DNA from: Shinisaurus crocodilurus
Lineage: Eukaryota; Chordata; Lepidosauria; Squamata; Shinisauridae
Assembly: GCA_021292165.1 (NCBI GenBank)
Contig: JAHFWL010001018.1
Coordinates: forward strand, 1 to 64,000
Length of the DNA stretch: 64,000 nucleotides
Reading direction: 5' to 3'
Shown here: piece by piece, positions 49,667 to 61,165 of the stretch
Layout of the letters: every line of letters begins with the position of its first letter
How positions within the stretch are numbered: the first letter of the stretch is position 1
Notes under the pieces: generated by a model
What the model was told of the DNA's origin: nothing
Seen by the model: the letters and a program-made list of their open reading frames with translations, nothing else
Databases searched by the model: none
Translations under genes and position numbers: made by a program

Positions 49667-50660
49667 GCAGGAAGCCAAGGCTCCATTAAAACATGCATGT
49701 AAAAGTAAATAAAACCAGAAAATGTAATTCTAGTTCCAATAAACCTGAAAGCCTGTCATGATTTTGGTTTGCTTCACTGGAAATGAGGGCTCAGTGCCCT
49801 GCTAAGAGAACTTTCATATTCCTTCATGCCTAGGGACAGGTTTCTGAAGCGGGAATGTGGTTTGAGATGAGCGCTCTCTTTGGGGTGGGGTGAAAAGAGC
49901 CCATTTGGAGTTTGAATGGACAGAGATGCTGGGAGGCTGGGCTGGGGGCTCCTAGCTGGGGAAGGAGATTTCTTTTTACTGGAAATATATTCTGCAAAGT
50001 GGAATTTCTGTGCATGTCTTCTCTTATGAAGAAACTGGTGTGATGTTTTTCCCAGATTAAATGGGCATTGGTTAGGAAGCCTATCTATATTTTCCAACCC
50101 AGCATGCATATCAAACTAAGCCAAAGTTGGTTTTGTAGAAAATGGTTCCTTGAACACACCAGATGGTTTCAGCTTGGAAATGTGTGGTGTTTTTGTTTTT
50201 TTTAAAGCAATGGGAACCATCTGGAATTGAAGATAATAGACAGGGGGATCTATGTGCCAAGCTAGACAATGGAGAAAATGGCTTGGCAATATAAGACAAT
50301 TATTCCTTCAGATAAATGGTAAATAATGGATAATCATGGAGTAGAAAACCCATGAAGATGGCAAGGCAAAGAAGGAGTACGGATGACTTGTAAGTAACCT
50401 CCTCCTCGCCATTTTTATGCATGTCTCCATCCCCTGGCCTGAATGCTGAATGTGTGAAGTCAGCAGCTGACAGCCTCTTCCGTAATACAAACTCATTCCC
50501 GTCCCTCAGCGCCAGAGAAGAGCTGCGGTGAAGAGAGGCTATTTAGCTGCCGCCCACAACCACCAAACAGCGATGGAGCGGAGGGAGCGCTTCACACGGT
50601 GCACGCATCACCACTGCACGGCAGCGCAGAGCCCTGTTGCCGTTGGCCGGCCTGGGCCCA
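49667..50660. other. Unassigned region
   Basis: No gene or repeat boundary recognised. Short frames on the minus strand at 49774-50109 have no motif. Confidence 0.35.
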
Positions 50661-50664
50661 GAAG

Positions 50665-50770
50665 AGAATTGTATTTGTTTTGTTCATTTATCCAAGTGAT
50701 GAGTCGCCCTATAGCCGAAGGTCTCAAGGGCGACGTGCAGAATGAAAACAAATACAATAAAACCAATGAC
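50665..50770 (-). repeat. L2-type LINE 3' end, reverse
   Basis: 'tgagtcgccctatagccgaagg' with 'ctcaagggcgacgtgcag' is a reversed L2-type 3' end word that I recognise as frequent in lizards. Confidence 0.5.
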
Positions 50771-51630
50771 TGAACACATTAAAAGAATTTTCTCCCCACT
50801 ACTAGTGAAATTCAGTACAAATCCAGCGGTTCCTTTCAGGCAAAACATCTGAAGTATTTCAAAGGGGAGCCCAAGCTCCAAAGGGTTTTTGATAAAACTA
50901 AGGAGGTCCCTTAGCTTGATGTCAGATTTTGCCCAAAGCAAACTTCAGAGTGAATTTATGAGCTGCCTTACCAATACCACACAAGACAGAAAGACCGTTG
51001 CTCTGATACTGCTAATGGTTCTAAGACACATCTCCTATGGTAGGGAGCATAAAATAGTGCAGATGTATTTGTCCACGGGCAAAAGGGGGAAAAAATGTTT
51101 CAGCTGCTCAGTAAATATTATGACACCAAAGCATTAATTACCATCTTTGCTTTGACCTGCAGCATAGCTCAGCTGACCTCTGTGCCACGGTTCAGCACAC
51201 AAAAAGGCAGATGGTTGCATGGCTTTTTTCTGAGATTCTATTTTCATTCATTAATCATGTCTTCTAACTAAGGCCCTGGAACCGTTTCTTGCTGCCTTGA
51301 TTGATGTCAGTTTCTAATTAATGTTTCTCTGGTCTCATCACAAGCTGCTATTCTTGTGACCAAACAAGCTTTGGCACTGGCAGAACAAACCAATCTTGTG
51401 TTTCTCTCTCTTGAAGACCACAAGAGGTCCAGTACAACAGAAGCAATTTGTCTGTGAAATAGTCAAGAAATGCAAAATATAATAATCCTGGATGTGACCT
51501 TCAGGTCATTAACTCATTTACCATATTATTCCCGAAATCTAATAATAGAATGTAGCTTGCCTGTCCCTCTCTTCATAACTCTTCCTTGGGAAAAACGCTC
51601 AGTGTAGATTCTTCTACCTCAGCCCTCCCT
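50771..51630. other. Unassigned region
   Basis: No recognised gene or repeat. Moderately AT-rich, with low apparent repeat content, so it could be unique host sequence. Confidence 0.4.
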
Positions 51631-51633
51631 CCC

Positions 51634-51752
51634 CTGAAGCCCTCCAGATGTGCTGGGCTACAACTCCCACCATCCTCAGCCAGCATGTGGATGATGGGGG
51701 TTGAAGTCAAGCACATCTGGAGAGTGCCAGGTTGGGGAAGGCTGTTTTAAGT
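51634..51752. mobile_element. Old hAT MITE relic
   Basis: 'gccctccagatgtgctgggc' at the left and 'acatctggagagtgccaggt' at the right around 'caactcccaccatcctcagcc'. Same old family as 33520-33655. Confidence 0.65.
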
Positions 51753-51900
51753 GATGCCAACACAATGCTAGTAGCCTTTTCTAAAGGCACCAGGGTCACC
51801 ATTGGGGGGGGGCATTTTCCTCCCCCGTGTTTCAGACCATGTGTGCTAATTTCTCAGTAGCGTCTGCATCTTGGCCGGTTCACAGGTTGTTCATCCAGAG

Positions 51901-52019
51901 CAGTGTTCTCCAGCCTTGGGTCCCCAGATGTTTTTGGCCTACAACTCCCAGCATGGTTGGGGCATGCTGGGAGTTGTAGGCCAAAAAAACATCTGGGGAC
52001 CCAAGGTTGGAGAACACTG
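51901..52019. mobile_element. Palindromic hAT MITE, copy 5
   Basis: The 119-bp inverted repeat has exact TSD ATCCAGAG at 51893-51900 and 52020-52027. The centre is shortened ('gcatggttggggcatgc'), so the loop differs from copies 1 and 4, while the tips are the standard CAGTGTTCTCCA form. Confidence 0.93.
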
Positions 52020-52027
52020 ATCCAGAG

Positions 52028-52612
52028 GTTCAAAAGACACATTGCACAGAGTTCTGGGGCTTGGTTGGTCCAACGCTTTTAAAAGCCAAAGTCGGTCTCA
52101 GCAGGTTGCAAACGGAGTTATAGGAAGGATTCACAGAGCGGGGTGGTTCACCCTTCCCTCTGGTGGTCTTCATAAGTTAACCACTCACACAAACACACAC
52201 ACCCCTTCCAAGCTGCTTCCCCCCCCCTTTGTTTTGGCCTCCTGGAGGAAAGATGCAAGGTCCCTTATTTTCTCCCCACAAGGAGAAAGAGAAGCTTGGG
52301 GGAGAAGTCTGTACACCTGTAAGGGCTGTTCTTGGTTATTAAAAAATTTAGAAAAAGAAACGAAGAATTCCAAGTAACATTGTTAGGCCATAAGAGTCTA
52401 ACAAGCCCCCTACGGGCTCAGAACAAGGTTCCCTTTAATCCACCATCCTGTTTCCAAGAGGGGCCAGCGGAACCCTGCAGGGAAGACTTCAAGCAGGGGC
52501 ATGAAAATGTAACAGCCTTCCCCAGTTATTTGGCCCAGGCATGTGGTACGCCTGGGCACGGCACTTCTGGATGTGGAGGCGTTGTTGTTGCAGCAAGCCT
52601 CTACTGATAAAC
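52028..52612. other. Unassigned region
   Basis: No gene or known repeat recognised between MITE copy 5 and the GACTCG element. Confidence 0.4.
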
Positions 52613-52620
52613 CTACGTAC

Positions 52621-53402
52621 CAGGGATGGGGACTCGGACTCGAGGACTTGACTCGTGAGTCGGACTGAGTCCCCCCTCTGACTTGACTCGGACTCGAGTC
52701 CCAATATTTTTAATGGGACTCGAGACTCGACTCGGGACTCGAGACCAAGGACTCGTCAACATCCCTGGGCTGTTGACGAGTCTTCTGGCTGTGCCAGAAG
52801 GAGCGCGATCACTGGTGAAGAGCGCATGGAAGCGAGGTGCGCCGCTGCTCAGCCACTATGGACAGCTACCAGGAGCGCAGCCCCAACGATGTGTTGAGAT
52901 TTATTTTGATTGATGTGTTGTTGTGGGGGGGTGGGTTAGGGTCAGACATTTTGGGTTTGGCTGCCTCTGCCTGCCTGTTTGGGGTTCCCAGCATCCTCTG
53001 CCTGCCTGGTCTCTTCTTGACCTGTTCAACAGTTGAATTGTCCAAGACAAAGGCCTCTGCCTGCCTGCTTTGGGGTTCCCTGCCTCCTCTGCCTGCCTGG
53101 TTATTTTGGGTTTGTCTGCCTGGTCTGTTCTTGCCAAAATCAGTTGCAGAGTTTTGAAATAAAAAGGCACACTTGTGCCTAGAATTTATTTAAGCCACAC
53201 ATCTGAAGTAGCCTTATTTTGTTGGGGAAAAACCCCATTGATTTTAATAGGGACTCGTGGAGTCAGTTTTGGGAGTGACTCAGGACTCGTGACTCGTGAG
53301 TCACCATTTTGGACCAAGGACTCGGACTCGGACTCGAGACTCGGGTCCAAAGACTCGTGACTCGACTCGTGACTCGAGACCAAGGACTCTTCAACATCCC
53401 TG
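52621..53402. mobile_element. 'GACTCG' hAT element, copy 3
   Basis: The 782-bp copy is the fullest of the standard form, with exact TSD CTACGTAC at 52613-52620 and 53403-53410. It contains both the 'aagagcgcatggaagcgagg' block shared with copy 2 (about 52817-52836, and 49260-49280) and the 'tgcctctgcctgcctg' block shared with copy 1. It therefore best approximates the parent from which copies 1 and 2 are different deletions. Confidence 0.93.
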
Positions 53403-53410
53403 CTACGTAC

Positions 53411-54130
53411 TTATTCTCCATCAATTTGTCTAAGCTCCTCCTGAGGCAAATAGGAAAGCTTGTGGCACTGAATTCTATAAGGGTGAAAAAGGGTTTTCCT
53501 TTTTGGGGCCGTCATCTACTGCAAATCAATGTTACCAGTGACCCTGAGTGAAACGTTTCTCTTTAAAATGGACTAGGTATGCGTGTCAAAAGTACAAAAC
53601 ACATGACTTAGAAACAAAACGAAACCACAAAACCGTGGCGACATTAAACCAACCAAGAGTCTTGCCTGGGACTTGGGCATTCTTGGAGCATCACTAGTTC
53701 ACTTTCTGTGAAAAGGGTATTTTGTTGTGCCTTGTGCGGGCAGATATGTGATTGGGCATTTGGGGCTCACACTCCCGCTCTACTTTATACTCAGTTTTTC
53801 TCTCTCTGAGCCTCGTCACTTTGTCTTCTGGGAAATGGGTGCTGGAGCAGAAAACGGAGGATTCAAGCAAGTAGTGTTGTGTTTTGGAACTCAAACCCCA
53901 CCTCTGCCTTCTACTTCATTCTTGGGCTTTTCTTTTAGCCTCACTAATTTGCCTTCTGGGAAATGTGACTGGCCACGCCCACCACGGCAGCCATTTTGTG
54001 AATGGGCAAACCCCCTCATAGCAGCCTTTTTGTGAGAGCGCCCATGACTCTCTCAAAATTCCAAATGTGCCCAATAGCGCAAGAAGGTTGAGGATCACCA
54101 TTATAGACGGACACATTTATTATGGCATGA
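53411..54130. other. Unassigned region with a hAT-end remnant
   Basis: 'ccacgcccaccacggcagcc' and 'gcaagaaggttgaggatcac' (53965-54105) are words typical of the right side of an old hAT. No left end was identified. No gene. Confidence 0.35.
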
Positions 54131-54132
54131 AG

Positions 54133-54300
54133 CCAGCCCTCTGCAGTCTGGTGCCCTCAGACGTGTTGGACTAAAACACCCATCGTTCCCAGCCACCCAT
54201 TATTCCCGGCAAGCACAGCCAACTGATGGCTTGGCTGGGGATGACGAGAGGAGCTGTAGGCCGAGCCATCTGGAGGCACCAGGTTGAAGAAGGCTGGCAG
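54133..54300. mobile_element. Old hAT MITE relic
   Basis: 'ctggtgccctcagacgtgttgg' at the left and 'ccatctggaggcaccaggttg' at the right are inverted ends of the 'GGTGCCCTCCAGA' family. This is a longer (about 168-bp) and more diverged copy. Confidence 0.65.
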
Positions 54301-54843
54301 AGGCGGTCGTGGGAATGTTCTTAAAACACATTGCTCCTTTGTTGTTTTGTTTTTTTAAAAATTAATCTGGCACAGGTCAAAAAGCAGGTTTTTGAGCACT
54401 GCTGCAAATGTCACCCTTCACCCCATAAAATCTCTTTCCCTGAACACACTACCGGAATCTGGAACGGTAACCCCCTGACTGCTAGGTCAGTCTTCTTATT
54501 ATCAGGAGGAGTTGCTTTCACTCTAGCACCCTTCGGCGCTACGGAAGCTTCGCTTTCCCACAATTCGTTGGAAGCAGAATTAAAACACAGGAATGGAATG
54601 TAGCCAGGGCCGGCCCTCTCAGGAAGCAAGGTGAAGCACTTGCTTGGAAGTGGCAGATCGGGGGCGAGCAGCAGATTTGGTGGGACTGGGGTGGGCGGGG
54701 GGGTGGGCGGGAAGAGGCCGCCCCCCCCCCCCAGCTTCCCTGGACGCCCACCTTTTGCCAGAAAGAAAACCAGGCAGCTGTTTGCTGCTGCTTCATGACT
54801 GCCGGAAGCCTGCTTTCCCTTCTTGGATTGCGTTGCTCTACTC

Positions 54844-54978
54844 CAGTGTTCCCCAGCCTTGGGTCCCCAGATGTTTTTGGCCAACAACTCCCAGCATGCC
54901 CCAGCCAGCGTAGCTGGCTGGGGCATGCTGGGAGTCGTCGGCCAAAAACATCTGGGGACCCAAGGCTGGAGAACACTG
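54844..54978. mobile_element. Palindromic hAT MITE, copy 6
   Basis: The 135-bp inverted repeat has flanking 8-mers CTCTACTC (54836-54843) and CTCTACTT (54979-54986), matching at 7 of 8. The arms read CAGTGTTCCCCAGCC and CAGTGTTCTCCAGCC (the latter as its complement), sharing the private GCC variant. Confidence 0.9.
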
Positions 54979-54986
54979 CTCTACTT

Positions 54987-55583
54987 GCTGCAAGTGTGCG
55001 GGAGGAAGAGAGGAGACCTTGGGCCTTCCTCTTCCTTGTCTCATTTGGCCCTGCAGTCAGGCGTCGGTCGCTAGCCACCTGCCTGGGTTCCAGAAGCTCC
55101 TACCACCCATGGCTCCTGGATTTCTGCAGCCGAGAAGGGGAGTCGACTGACCCACCCTGCGGGCTTCCACCCTGCGAGGCCTGGCTCCACTACAACACTG
55201 GCTGCGTGTGGCCGGGAGGGCAACCTGGGAGGGAGAGGAGAGGAGAGTGCCAGATTCGATTTTTAATTTTTAATTTATTTATTTCCAATGATTTTTGGCC
55301 ACATTTGTGGGTAGAACCCGGGGCCAGCGCCAAGCGTAGGCATGCTCGGGCACCTGCCACGGGCCCAGATCCCAGCAAGGGCCCACTGACAAGAGCTCCC
55401 TTGGAGTCGCTCCTCCTCTTCCCCACTGCAACCTGCTTGTTCGCCCGCCTCTTGCTCCGGCCCAGACAACGGTGGTGCTGAGGAGAAGGATCAGGAGATG
55501 CCGCGGCCTCCATGCTCCCTGGCTCTCAGCCTGTCAAGGAAGCAAGTGGGAGCAACGAGGAGAAAGACGGCGAGGAGCAAGCG
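54987..55583. other. GC-rich unassigned region
   Basis: A + strand frame runs from 54795 to 55481 across the MITE, but its first part is MITE sequence and its remainder has no motif. A hAT-like phrase 'ggggccagcgccaagcgtagg' is at 55320. No gene supported. Confidence 0.35.
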
Positions 55584-56150
55584 TAGAATCATAGAATCAT
55601 AGAATCATAGAAAAGTAGAGTTGGAAGGGGCCTACCAGGCCATCGAGTCCAACCCCCTGCTCAATGCAGGAATCCAGGTCAAAGCATCTCTGACAGATGT
55701 CTGTCCAGCCGCACCTTGAATGCCTCCAGACTGGGAGAGCCCACCACCTCCCTAGGTAGTTGGTTCCATTGTCTTATTGCTCTGACAGTCAGGAAATTTT
55801 TCCTGATGTTTAGGTGGAATCTGGGTTCCTGTAACTTGAGCCCATTATTCTGTGTCCTGCAAACTGGGATGATCGAGAAGAGATCCTGGCCCTCCTCTGT
55901 GGACATCCCTTCAAATACTGGAAGAGTGCGATCATATCTCCCCTCAGTCTCCTCTTCTGAAGGCTAAACGTGCCCAGTTCTTTCAGTCTCTCCTCATAGG
56001 GCCTTGTTTCCAGTCCCTTTATCATCCTTGTTGCCCTCCTCCGAACCCTCTCCAGTTTGTCTATGTCCTTCTTAAAGTGAGGTGCCCAGAACTGGACGCA
56101 GTACTCAAGATGAGGCCTAACCAGTGCCGAGTAAAGGGGAATTATCAGCT
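55584..56150 (-). pseudogene. CR1 LINE 3' fragment, young subfamily
   Basis: The (ATTCTATG)n tail is at 55584-55612, then 3' UTR and the C-terminal coding block. The peptide blocks ([39 protein letters not shown]) are nearly identical to the intact copy at 28274-30931. A frameshift near 55880-55910 splits the frame. 5'-truncated at about 56150. Confidence 0.92.
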
Positions 56151-57488
56151 GGTGACAAGGGTGGAGAGAAAGCGGGCTCACTGTGGGGCGGGCCCCATGG
56201 AGGATGTCTTGCCCAAGGGCCCTCACAAACATGGAGCTGATGCTGCACAAGGCTCTGCGGACTAGCATGCATGGCTGAGCCTCTGACAGATGACACAAAT
56301 TATGAAACCAGTCTAGGGCATTTATTGAACACAGGTTGATGGGTAAGCAACGGAGTAGTCAGGAAGACGGCAGAGCTGGGGAGAGTGAGGATTCTGTGGT
56401 CACCATGACAGACAAGAAATACATCTAAGTCTTAGGCGGACTTAAAAATGAAGTCCTTGGAGACAGGAAGTTAGAAGTATGAGAACTGCTGCACTAACAC
56501 AAAAGAAAAACAAGACTTTTTTCCGGTGTCAAAATGTCTCATTGGCCCTTGCTCTCTGGTATGACAGCAGAAAGCCGGCTGGGGGCTGCTCTTTTCTGAG
56601 AAATTTTTCAGCTCAATTTGTAAGTGCATTGATCAGTCTCCACGGCGGGCAGTCTGCAGTCTGCATGATGACTGCATCTGAGCAAAACATCCTGAGATCA
56701 GAGGCTCTCAGAATGGTACCACTTGGTAACCAGCCCAGGAATTGAAACTTTTCCCCTCTACAAAACAAACAAATCCAGTCCAGGTCTGTACTTCTCTCTC
56801 CTTCTTGGCCATCTATCTCTCTTCCTCCCACCACCCATTACAATATATGATTGCTGTCATTCTGTGGTTATGAGTTTTTGTGGCAAGGACACCAAAATAC
56901 TGCTTTTTCCAGAAAGCAGAGGGCAGAGAAAGAAATGCAGCCTTCCTTCTGTGCGGAATGCTTTCAGCAATTGTTGGAAAGGTCGGCATATTGATTCATC
57001 TCTTAGGGCTAAACCAGATGGGATGCTCGAGCTCACTCTCTCTCCTATCAAAAAAGCAATTTGCTAATGTTGGAGGGAAAGGCTCTTTAGCCCTCCTCTC
57101 TCTCTCTCGTCATTTTCCAGCATAAAATCACTCTCTCCCAAACTACTTTTCTCCCCACAGTGGAGGAGAAGATGCAGGAGGAGACCCATCTCTTGTCCTC
57201 CATGGTGGGAAAGCAGCTTGGGGAGATGAATTTTTGAGTGGACAAACAGCAGGGCCCCCCCATTCTTCTGCTCTCGCTTGTAGTCACCAAGGCTGCTTTT
57301 CAACACACGTAAACAAAACACACAGAGAGACAAGTCAGGAAAAAGAGATGCCAAACTCAATGTCACATCTAGTTTGGCCCATAGCAAAGCCATGATTAAT
57401 TCCCTTGTGATGTTCCATTCATGCGTCTATTTATATCTGGTGGTTGTTCAGGCAACCTCCTAATGCATATCTGGTGGTTATTCAAGCG
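56151..57488. other. Unassigned region
   Basis: No gene, SINE or transposon end recognised. Short frames on both strands lack motifs. Pyrimidine-rich at 56795-56830 and 57095-57115. Confidence 0.4.
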
Positions 57489-57496
57489 GCATCCTC

Positions 57497-58510
57497 CAGG
57501 GATGGGGACTCGGACTCGACGACTCGACTCGCGAGTCCGACTGAGTCCCCCCTCTGACTCGAGTCCCACTCGAGTCCCAATTTTTTCAATGGGACTCGAG
57601 ACTCGACTCGGGACTTGAGACCAAGGACTCTGCCACCGCCGCCACCGCCGCCGCTCACGTCACCGCCATCGCTGTCTCCCTCGTCGCCATCCGCTCGCAG
57701 CCACCGCCGCCGCCATCGCACGCCACGCTGCCATCACGCCGCCGCCGCCATCACGCCGCCACCCGCGCCGGTCCCATCATCACTTCCAGTGCGGCGGAAG
57801 TGACGTGCCGGGACCCTGTTCCGGCGCGCTTGGCCGCCGCCGCTCTAAACAGAGCGGCGGCGGCCAAACACGCCAGAGCAGAGTCCCGGCGCATCACTTC
57901 CGCGCACACCGGAAATGATGACGGGACCGGCGCGGGCGGCGGCGTGCGATGGCGGCGGCGTGGCATGCGATGGCAGCGGCGTGGCATACGATGGCGGCGG
58001 CTGCGAGCTGGTGGCAGCGAGGGAGACGGCAACGGCGGCGACGTGAGCGGCGGCGGCGAGGCGGCAGCGGCGGCGAGGCGGCGGTGGCGGCAGCGGCGGC
58101 GAGGCGGCGGTGGTGGCGAGGTGGTGGCAGGCGGCGGCGGCAACTCAAGCGGTGCGGAAAACACTCTCCGCGCCGCTCAGAAGAGCGAGATCGGGCCGCG
58201 CTGCCACCGCGGCGGACAACTACGAACCCAGGGACGGCTCGTAATGCATCCCTGCCACTGCGGCAGCGGCGGTGGCAGGAGCAGGGACGAGGTAAGTGGG
58301 GGCGGTGGCGGCGGCGGCCCATGGAGGGAGCGGGAGGGTCTCCGCGGGAGGAAGGGCAGCTTCCTCTCGCAGAGACCCTCCCGCTCCCTCCATGGGCCGC
58401 CGCTTTGGGAGTGACTCGGGACTCGAGACTCGAGACTCGAGTCACCATTTTGGACCTTAGACTCGAGACTCGACTCGAGACTCGGGTTCAAGGACTCTTC
58501 AACATCCCTG
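57497..58510. mobile_element. 'GACTCG' hAT element, copy 4, with CGG-rich core
   Basis: The 1014-bp copy starts CAGGGATGGGGACTCGG and ends CTTCAACATCCCTG, with exact TSD GCATCCTC at 57489-57496 and 58511-58518. The terminal GACTCG arrays are kept, but the middle (57630-58400) is replaced by CGG/GCC-rich sequence. That sequence has an inverted pair around 'gcggcggcggccaaac' at 57830-57870 and another, 'gcccatggagggagcggg' / 'cccgctccctccatgggc', at about 58317-58398. Long Arg/Gly/Ala frames here are artefacts. Confidence 0.93.
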
Positions 58511-58677
58511 GCATCCTCTTCATAAATGCCCATGACAGTCAGTGGAGAATAGAACAACATAGAATCCAGGAGCCACCAGTGAATCAAGAGTATGTTTCTA
58601 GAGAACCTTCTAGAGAACATTCCCATTTTAATTTAATGGAGGGAGCACCCTGTGTAGGGCTCAGCCAAATTTCTGTC

Positions 58678-58830
58678 ACTGCCTCTCAGCCTAACCTACC
58701 TCACAGGGTTGTTGTGAGGATAAAATGGAGAGGAGGGGGAGGATTATGTAAGCCGCCTTGGGTTCCTTGCAGGAAAAAAGGCGGGGCACAAATATAATAA
58801 ATAAATAAATAAATAAATAAATAAACATAA
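58678..58830 (+). mobile_element. Sauria-type SINE 3' half
   Basis: It starts inside the body ('cagcctaacctacctcacagg') and ends in an (AATA)n tail of about eight units. The tRNA-related head is missing. Confidence 0.85.
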
Positions 58831-58849
58831 CAATTAACAAAACAAAATA

Positions 58850-59244
58850 GACTTCTGATTTTCTTCTACAGCAAATATAGGTAACAATAAATTTTTCTTA
58901 CTCGATAATCAGAATGAGAAATCTCTTTTTTCCCCATTGTCCCAAATTCACTTATTATTCCATGAACCCACAAACAAACAAATCATTATTTTCTAGTCTC
59001 TGCAAAAAGTCAGTGAGAGGTTTCCACTCAGCAATAAACCTGGATGTTGTCCTTTCTCTGATTAATGGTGTGAGTTTGGCCATCTCTGCCAGCTCCAGCA
59101 TCTTGACCAACCATTCTTCTGTCGTAGGCACTGCTGGACCTTTCCATTTCTGTGCATATACTAGTCTTGCTGCCGTTGTCATGTATAAAAATAAAGTTCC
59201 ATAACTTCCTTCTACTGCACCAGTTATTTGTCTTGCTATGCTGG

Positions 59245-59245
<1 letters not shown>
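58850..59245 (-). pseudogene. L1-clade ORF2 C-terminal fragment
   Basis: The minus-strand reading 'TTAARLVYAQKWKGPAVPTTEEWLVKMLELAEMAKLTPLIRER' matches the pattern at the extreme C-terminus of L1 ORF2 proteins ('AR...A..WK....P...EW..K..E..EM..LT'). The stop region and AT-rich 3' UTR follow to about 58830. An (AT)n microsatellite at 59249-59282 truncates it upstream. Confidence 0.75.

Positions 59246-59248
<3 letters not shown>

Positions 59249-59282
<34 letters not shown>
59249..59282 (+). repeat. (AT)n microsatellite
   Basis: About 17 TA units, then AAATAAATAAA. Confidence 0.95.
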
Positions 59283-59293
<11 letters not shown>

Positions 59294-60110
59294 ATTTCAA
59301 AGCCAACTTGGGTCTATTGAACCTATCAGAATCTCTTAGTGGAAGAAGCAACTTGCCAACGTGAGGAATGTACCATGTGTGCTTATGCTGGATGCCAGTG
59401 ATCGAAATCTGTGGAAAATCTGCTGTGTTGCTAATTGAGAGGCAAGATGACAGTCCCTGACAAATTAAAGACCAGCTTTTGATTTTTCACTGAAGTGATG
59501 GGAATTATTTCACAATTCCAGATCTACACTGAGCAAACATCTGAGGACAGGATTGTATCAGCCAAAGTGTAAAGGTTAGACTTTACACAGCAGCCTCGTC
59601 AGGCCTCAACTTGTCTTACCCTTTTCCCAATTTCCAGAGACCCTCCAGCGGACTCCATCTCCAAACATGCGCCCTCCCCATCTCTCTCCTCTCACTAGCT
59701 ACAGGTGTGTCATGTTCTCACTCTCTTCATAGGTATTGCATCCCATGGCTAGAAAGCCACAGTGGTGGACCCATTCACAATCATCAAGATGGCCAAATGT
59801 GCCATCTTGATTTCACCAGAAAATGTCCAGTTCCTTCATGCAAAATGATGTGTTCTTTCTTAGGAAATGTATTGCATTGCTTACCAAAATCTCTGGTGAG
59901 GTGCATCAGCCACCCAAATCCATGGAGGTAGTTTGCTTTCATGGCTTTCTCACTGATGAGCTTTCTTTGCACATCAAGTGAAATAAGTGTGCATGTTCTC
60001 ATCTGGCAAAAGTCAGGGAATATGCCTAATCTTAACCCACAATTTGCCACCATTATGTGCGAACCGGGTCTATGTTTTTATGGCATTTATTTTTGTTTGT
60101 ACTGGATTTC
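59283..60110. other. Unassigned region
   Basis: No gene or repeat boundary recognised. A local hairpin 'tcaagatggccaaatgtgccatcttga' type lies at 59788-59812. Confidence 0.4.
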
Positions 60111-60112
60111 TG

Positions 60113-60325
60113 TACAGAAAAATTTCCTGACTGTCAGAGCAATAAGACAATGGAACCAGCTACCTAGGGAGGTGGTGGGCTCTCCCACTCTGGAGGCATT
60201 CAAGGTGCGGCTGGACGGCCATCTGTCGGGGATGCTTTGACCTGGATTCCTGCATTGAGCGGGGGGTTGGACTCCATGGCCTGGTAGGCCCCTTACAACT
60301 CTACTTTTCTATGATTCTATGATCA
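60113..60325 (+). mobile_element. CR1 3' end
   Basis: It starts at the 'KNFLTVRAIRQWNQLPREVVGSP' coding block, has the stop (tga) at 60238-60240 and the CR1 3' UTR, and ends CTATGATTCTATGATC. About 210 bp, young subfamily. Confidence 0.92.
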
Positions 60326-60837
60326 CCTGTAGAATCTCAGGATTAAACTGATTTTCCTTTAAGATCAGATATTTCTGTCAGAAAAGTTTTCTGCTGTCAG
60401 CACCCAGCCTAAACGTTACACTTTCAGTCAGAGAATGACTGTTGTGTGGGGGGTGTCCCAAATCCTGTGTGTCTGTGTGTCTGTGCATACGGGCGTTTGC
60501 ATGCATCACATAGGCTCCTACATGGTTGGACGGATCCACCCCAAACCTGGCACGCATACTCTCCATCACCCAAGGACAAAGACTGGCAGGTTCAAATATC
60601 CGAAAAAGCCATCACCGTGCCTGTACGGCCCAAAATATATGATAGCCAATGGCGTCACTTGGAATGTTGGCAGGCAGGGGTCATTCAGGAGCGGTTATGC
60701 AAATCACTCCAATGACATTTAGAATGTTCGTATGAACTGCTGCCACAGGGGCCCAATCAGGAGCGGATATGCAAATCTCTCCTATGTCAAAACAGAATGT
60801 TCATATGCACTGCAGCTGGGGCCTACATGGGGGGGGA

Positions 60838-60965
60838 CACCTGGGATTTCATTGTTGTGTAGTCCCAGGGGGGGAGCAGGGATTTCATTGTGTAGTCCCG
60901 GGGGGGGGAGCTGGGATTACATTGTGTGGTCCCGGGGGGGTGGGGGAGAAGGGATTTCATTGTGA
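60838..60965 (+). repeat. G-rich minisatellite, left part
   Basis: Units of 'gggatttcattgtgtagtccc' type with G-runs, interrupted by the LINE and continuing at 62777. Confidence 0.85.
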
Positions 60966-61009
60966 CAAATATATTATTTATTATTATGGCAACCCAACTT
61001 GGGTTTTAG

Positions 61010-61110
61010 CCAAATACAATATCAAATACAATATCAAATACAATATAAAATATCAAATACAATATAAAATACAACAAAATAAAATATCAAATACAATATA
61101 AAATACAACA
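61010..61110 (-). repeat. 'AATACAATATCAAATAC' tandem tail
   Basis: A short AT-rich tandem repeat with a period of about 10-15 bases in the 3' UTR of the LINE at 60966-62776. Confidence 0.8.
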
Positions 61111-61165
61111 AAAACAACAGTACAATGCCTTATAAGGATACATTACAACATTCTGATGGATCGCC

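Noticed and set aside
54795..55481. 228-codon + strand frame
   Set aside because: Its first third is the palindromic MITE in translation and the rest has no domain.
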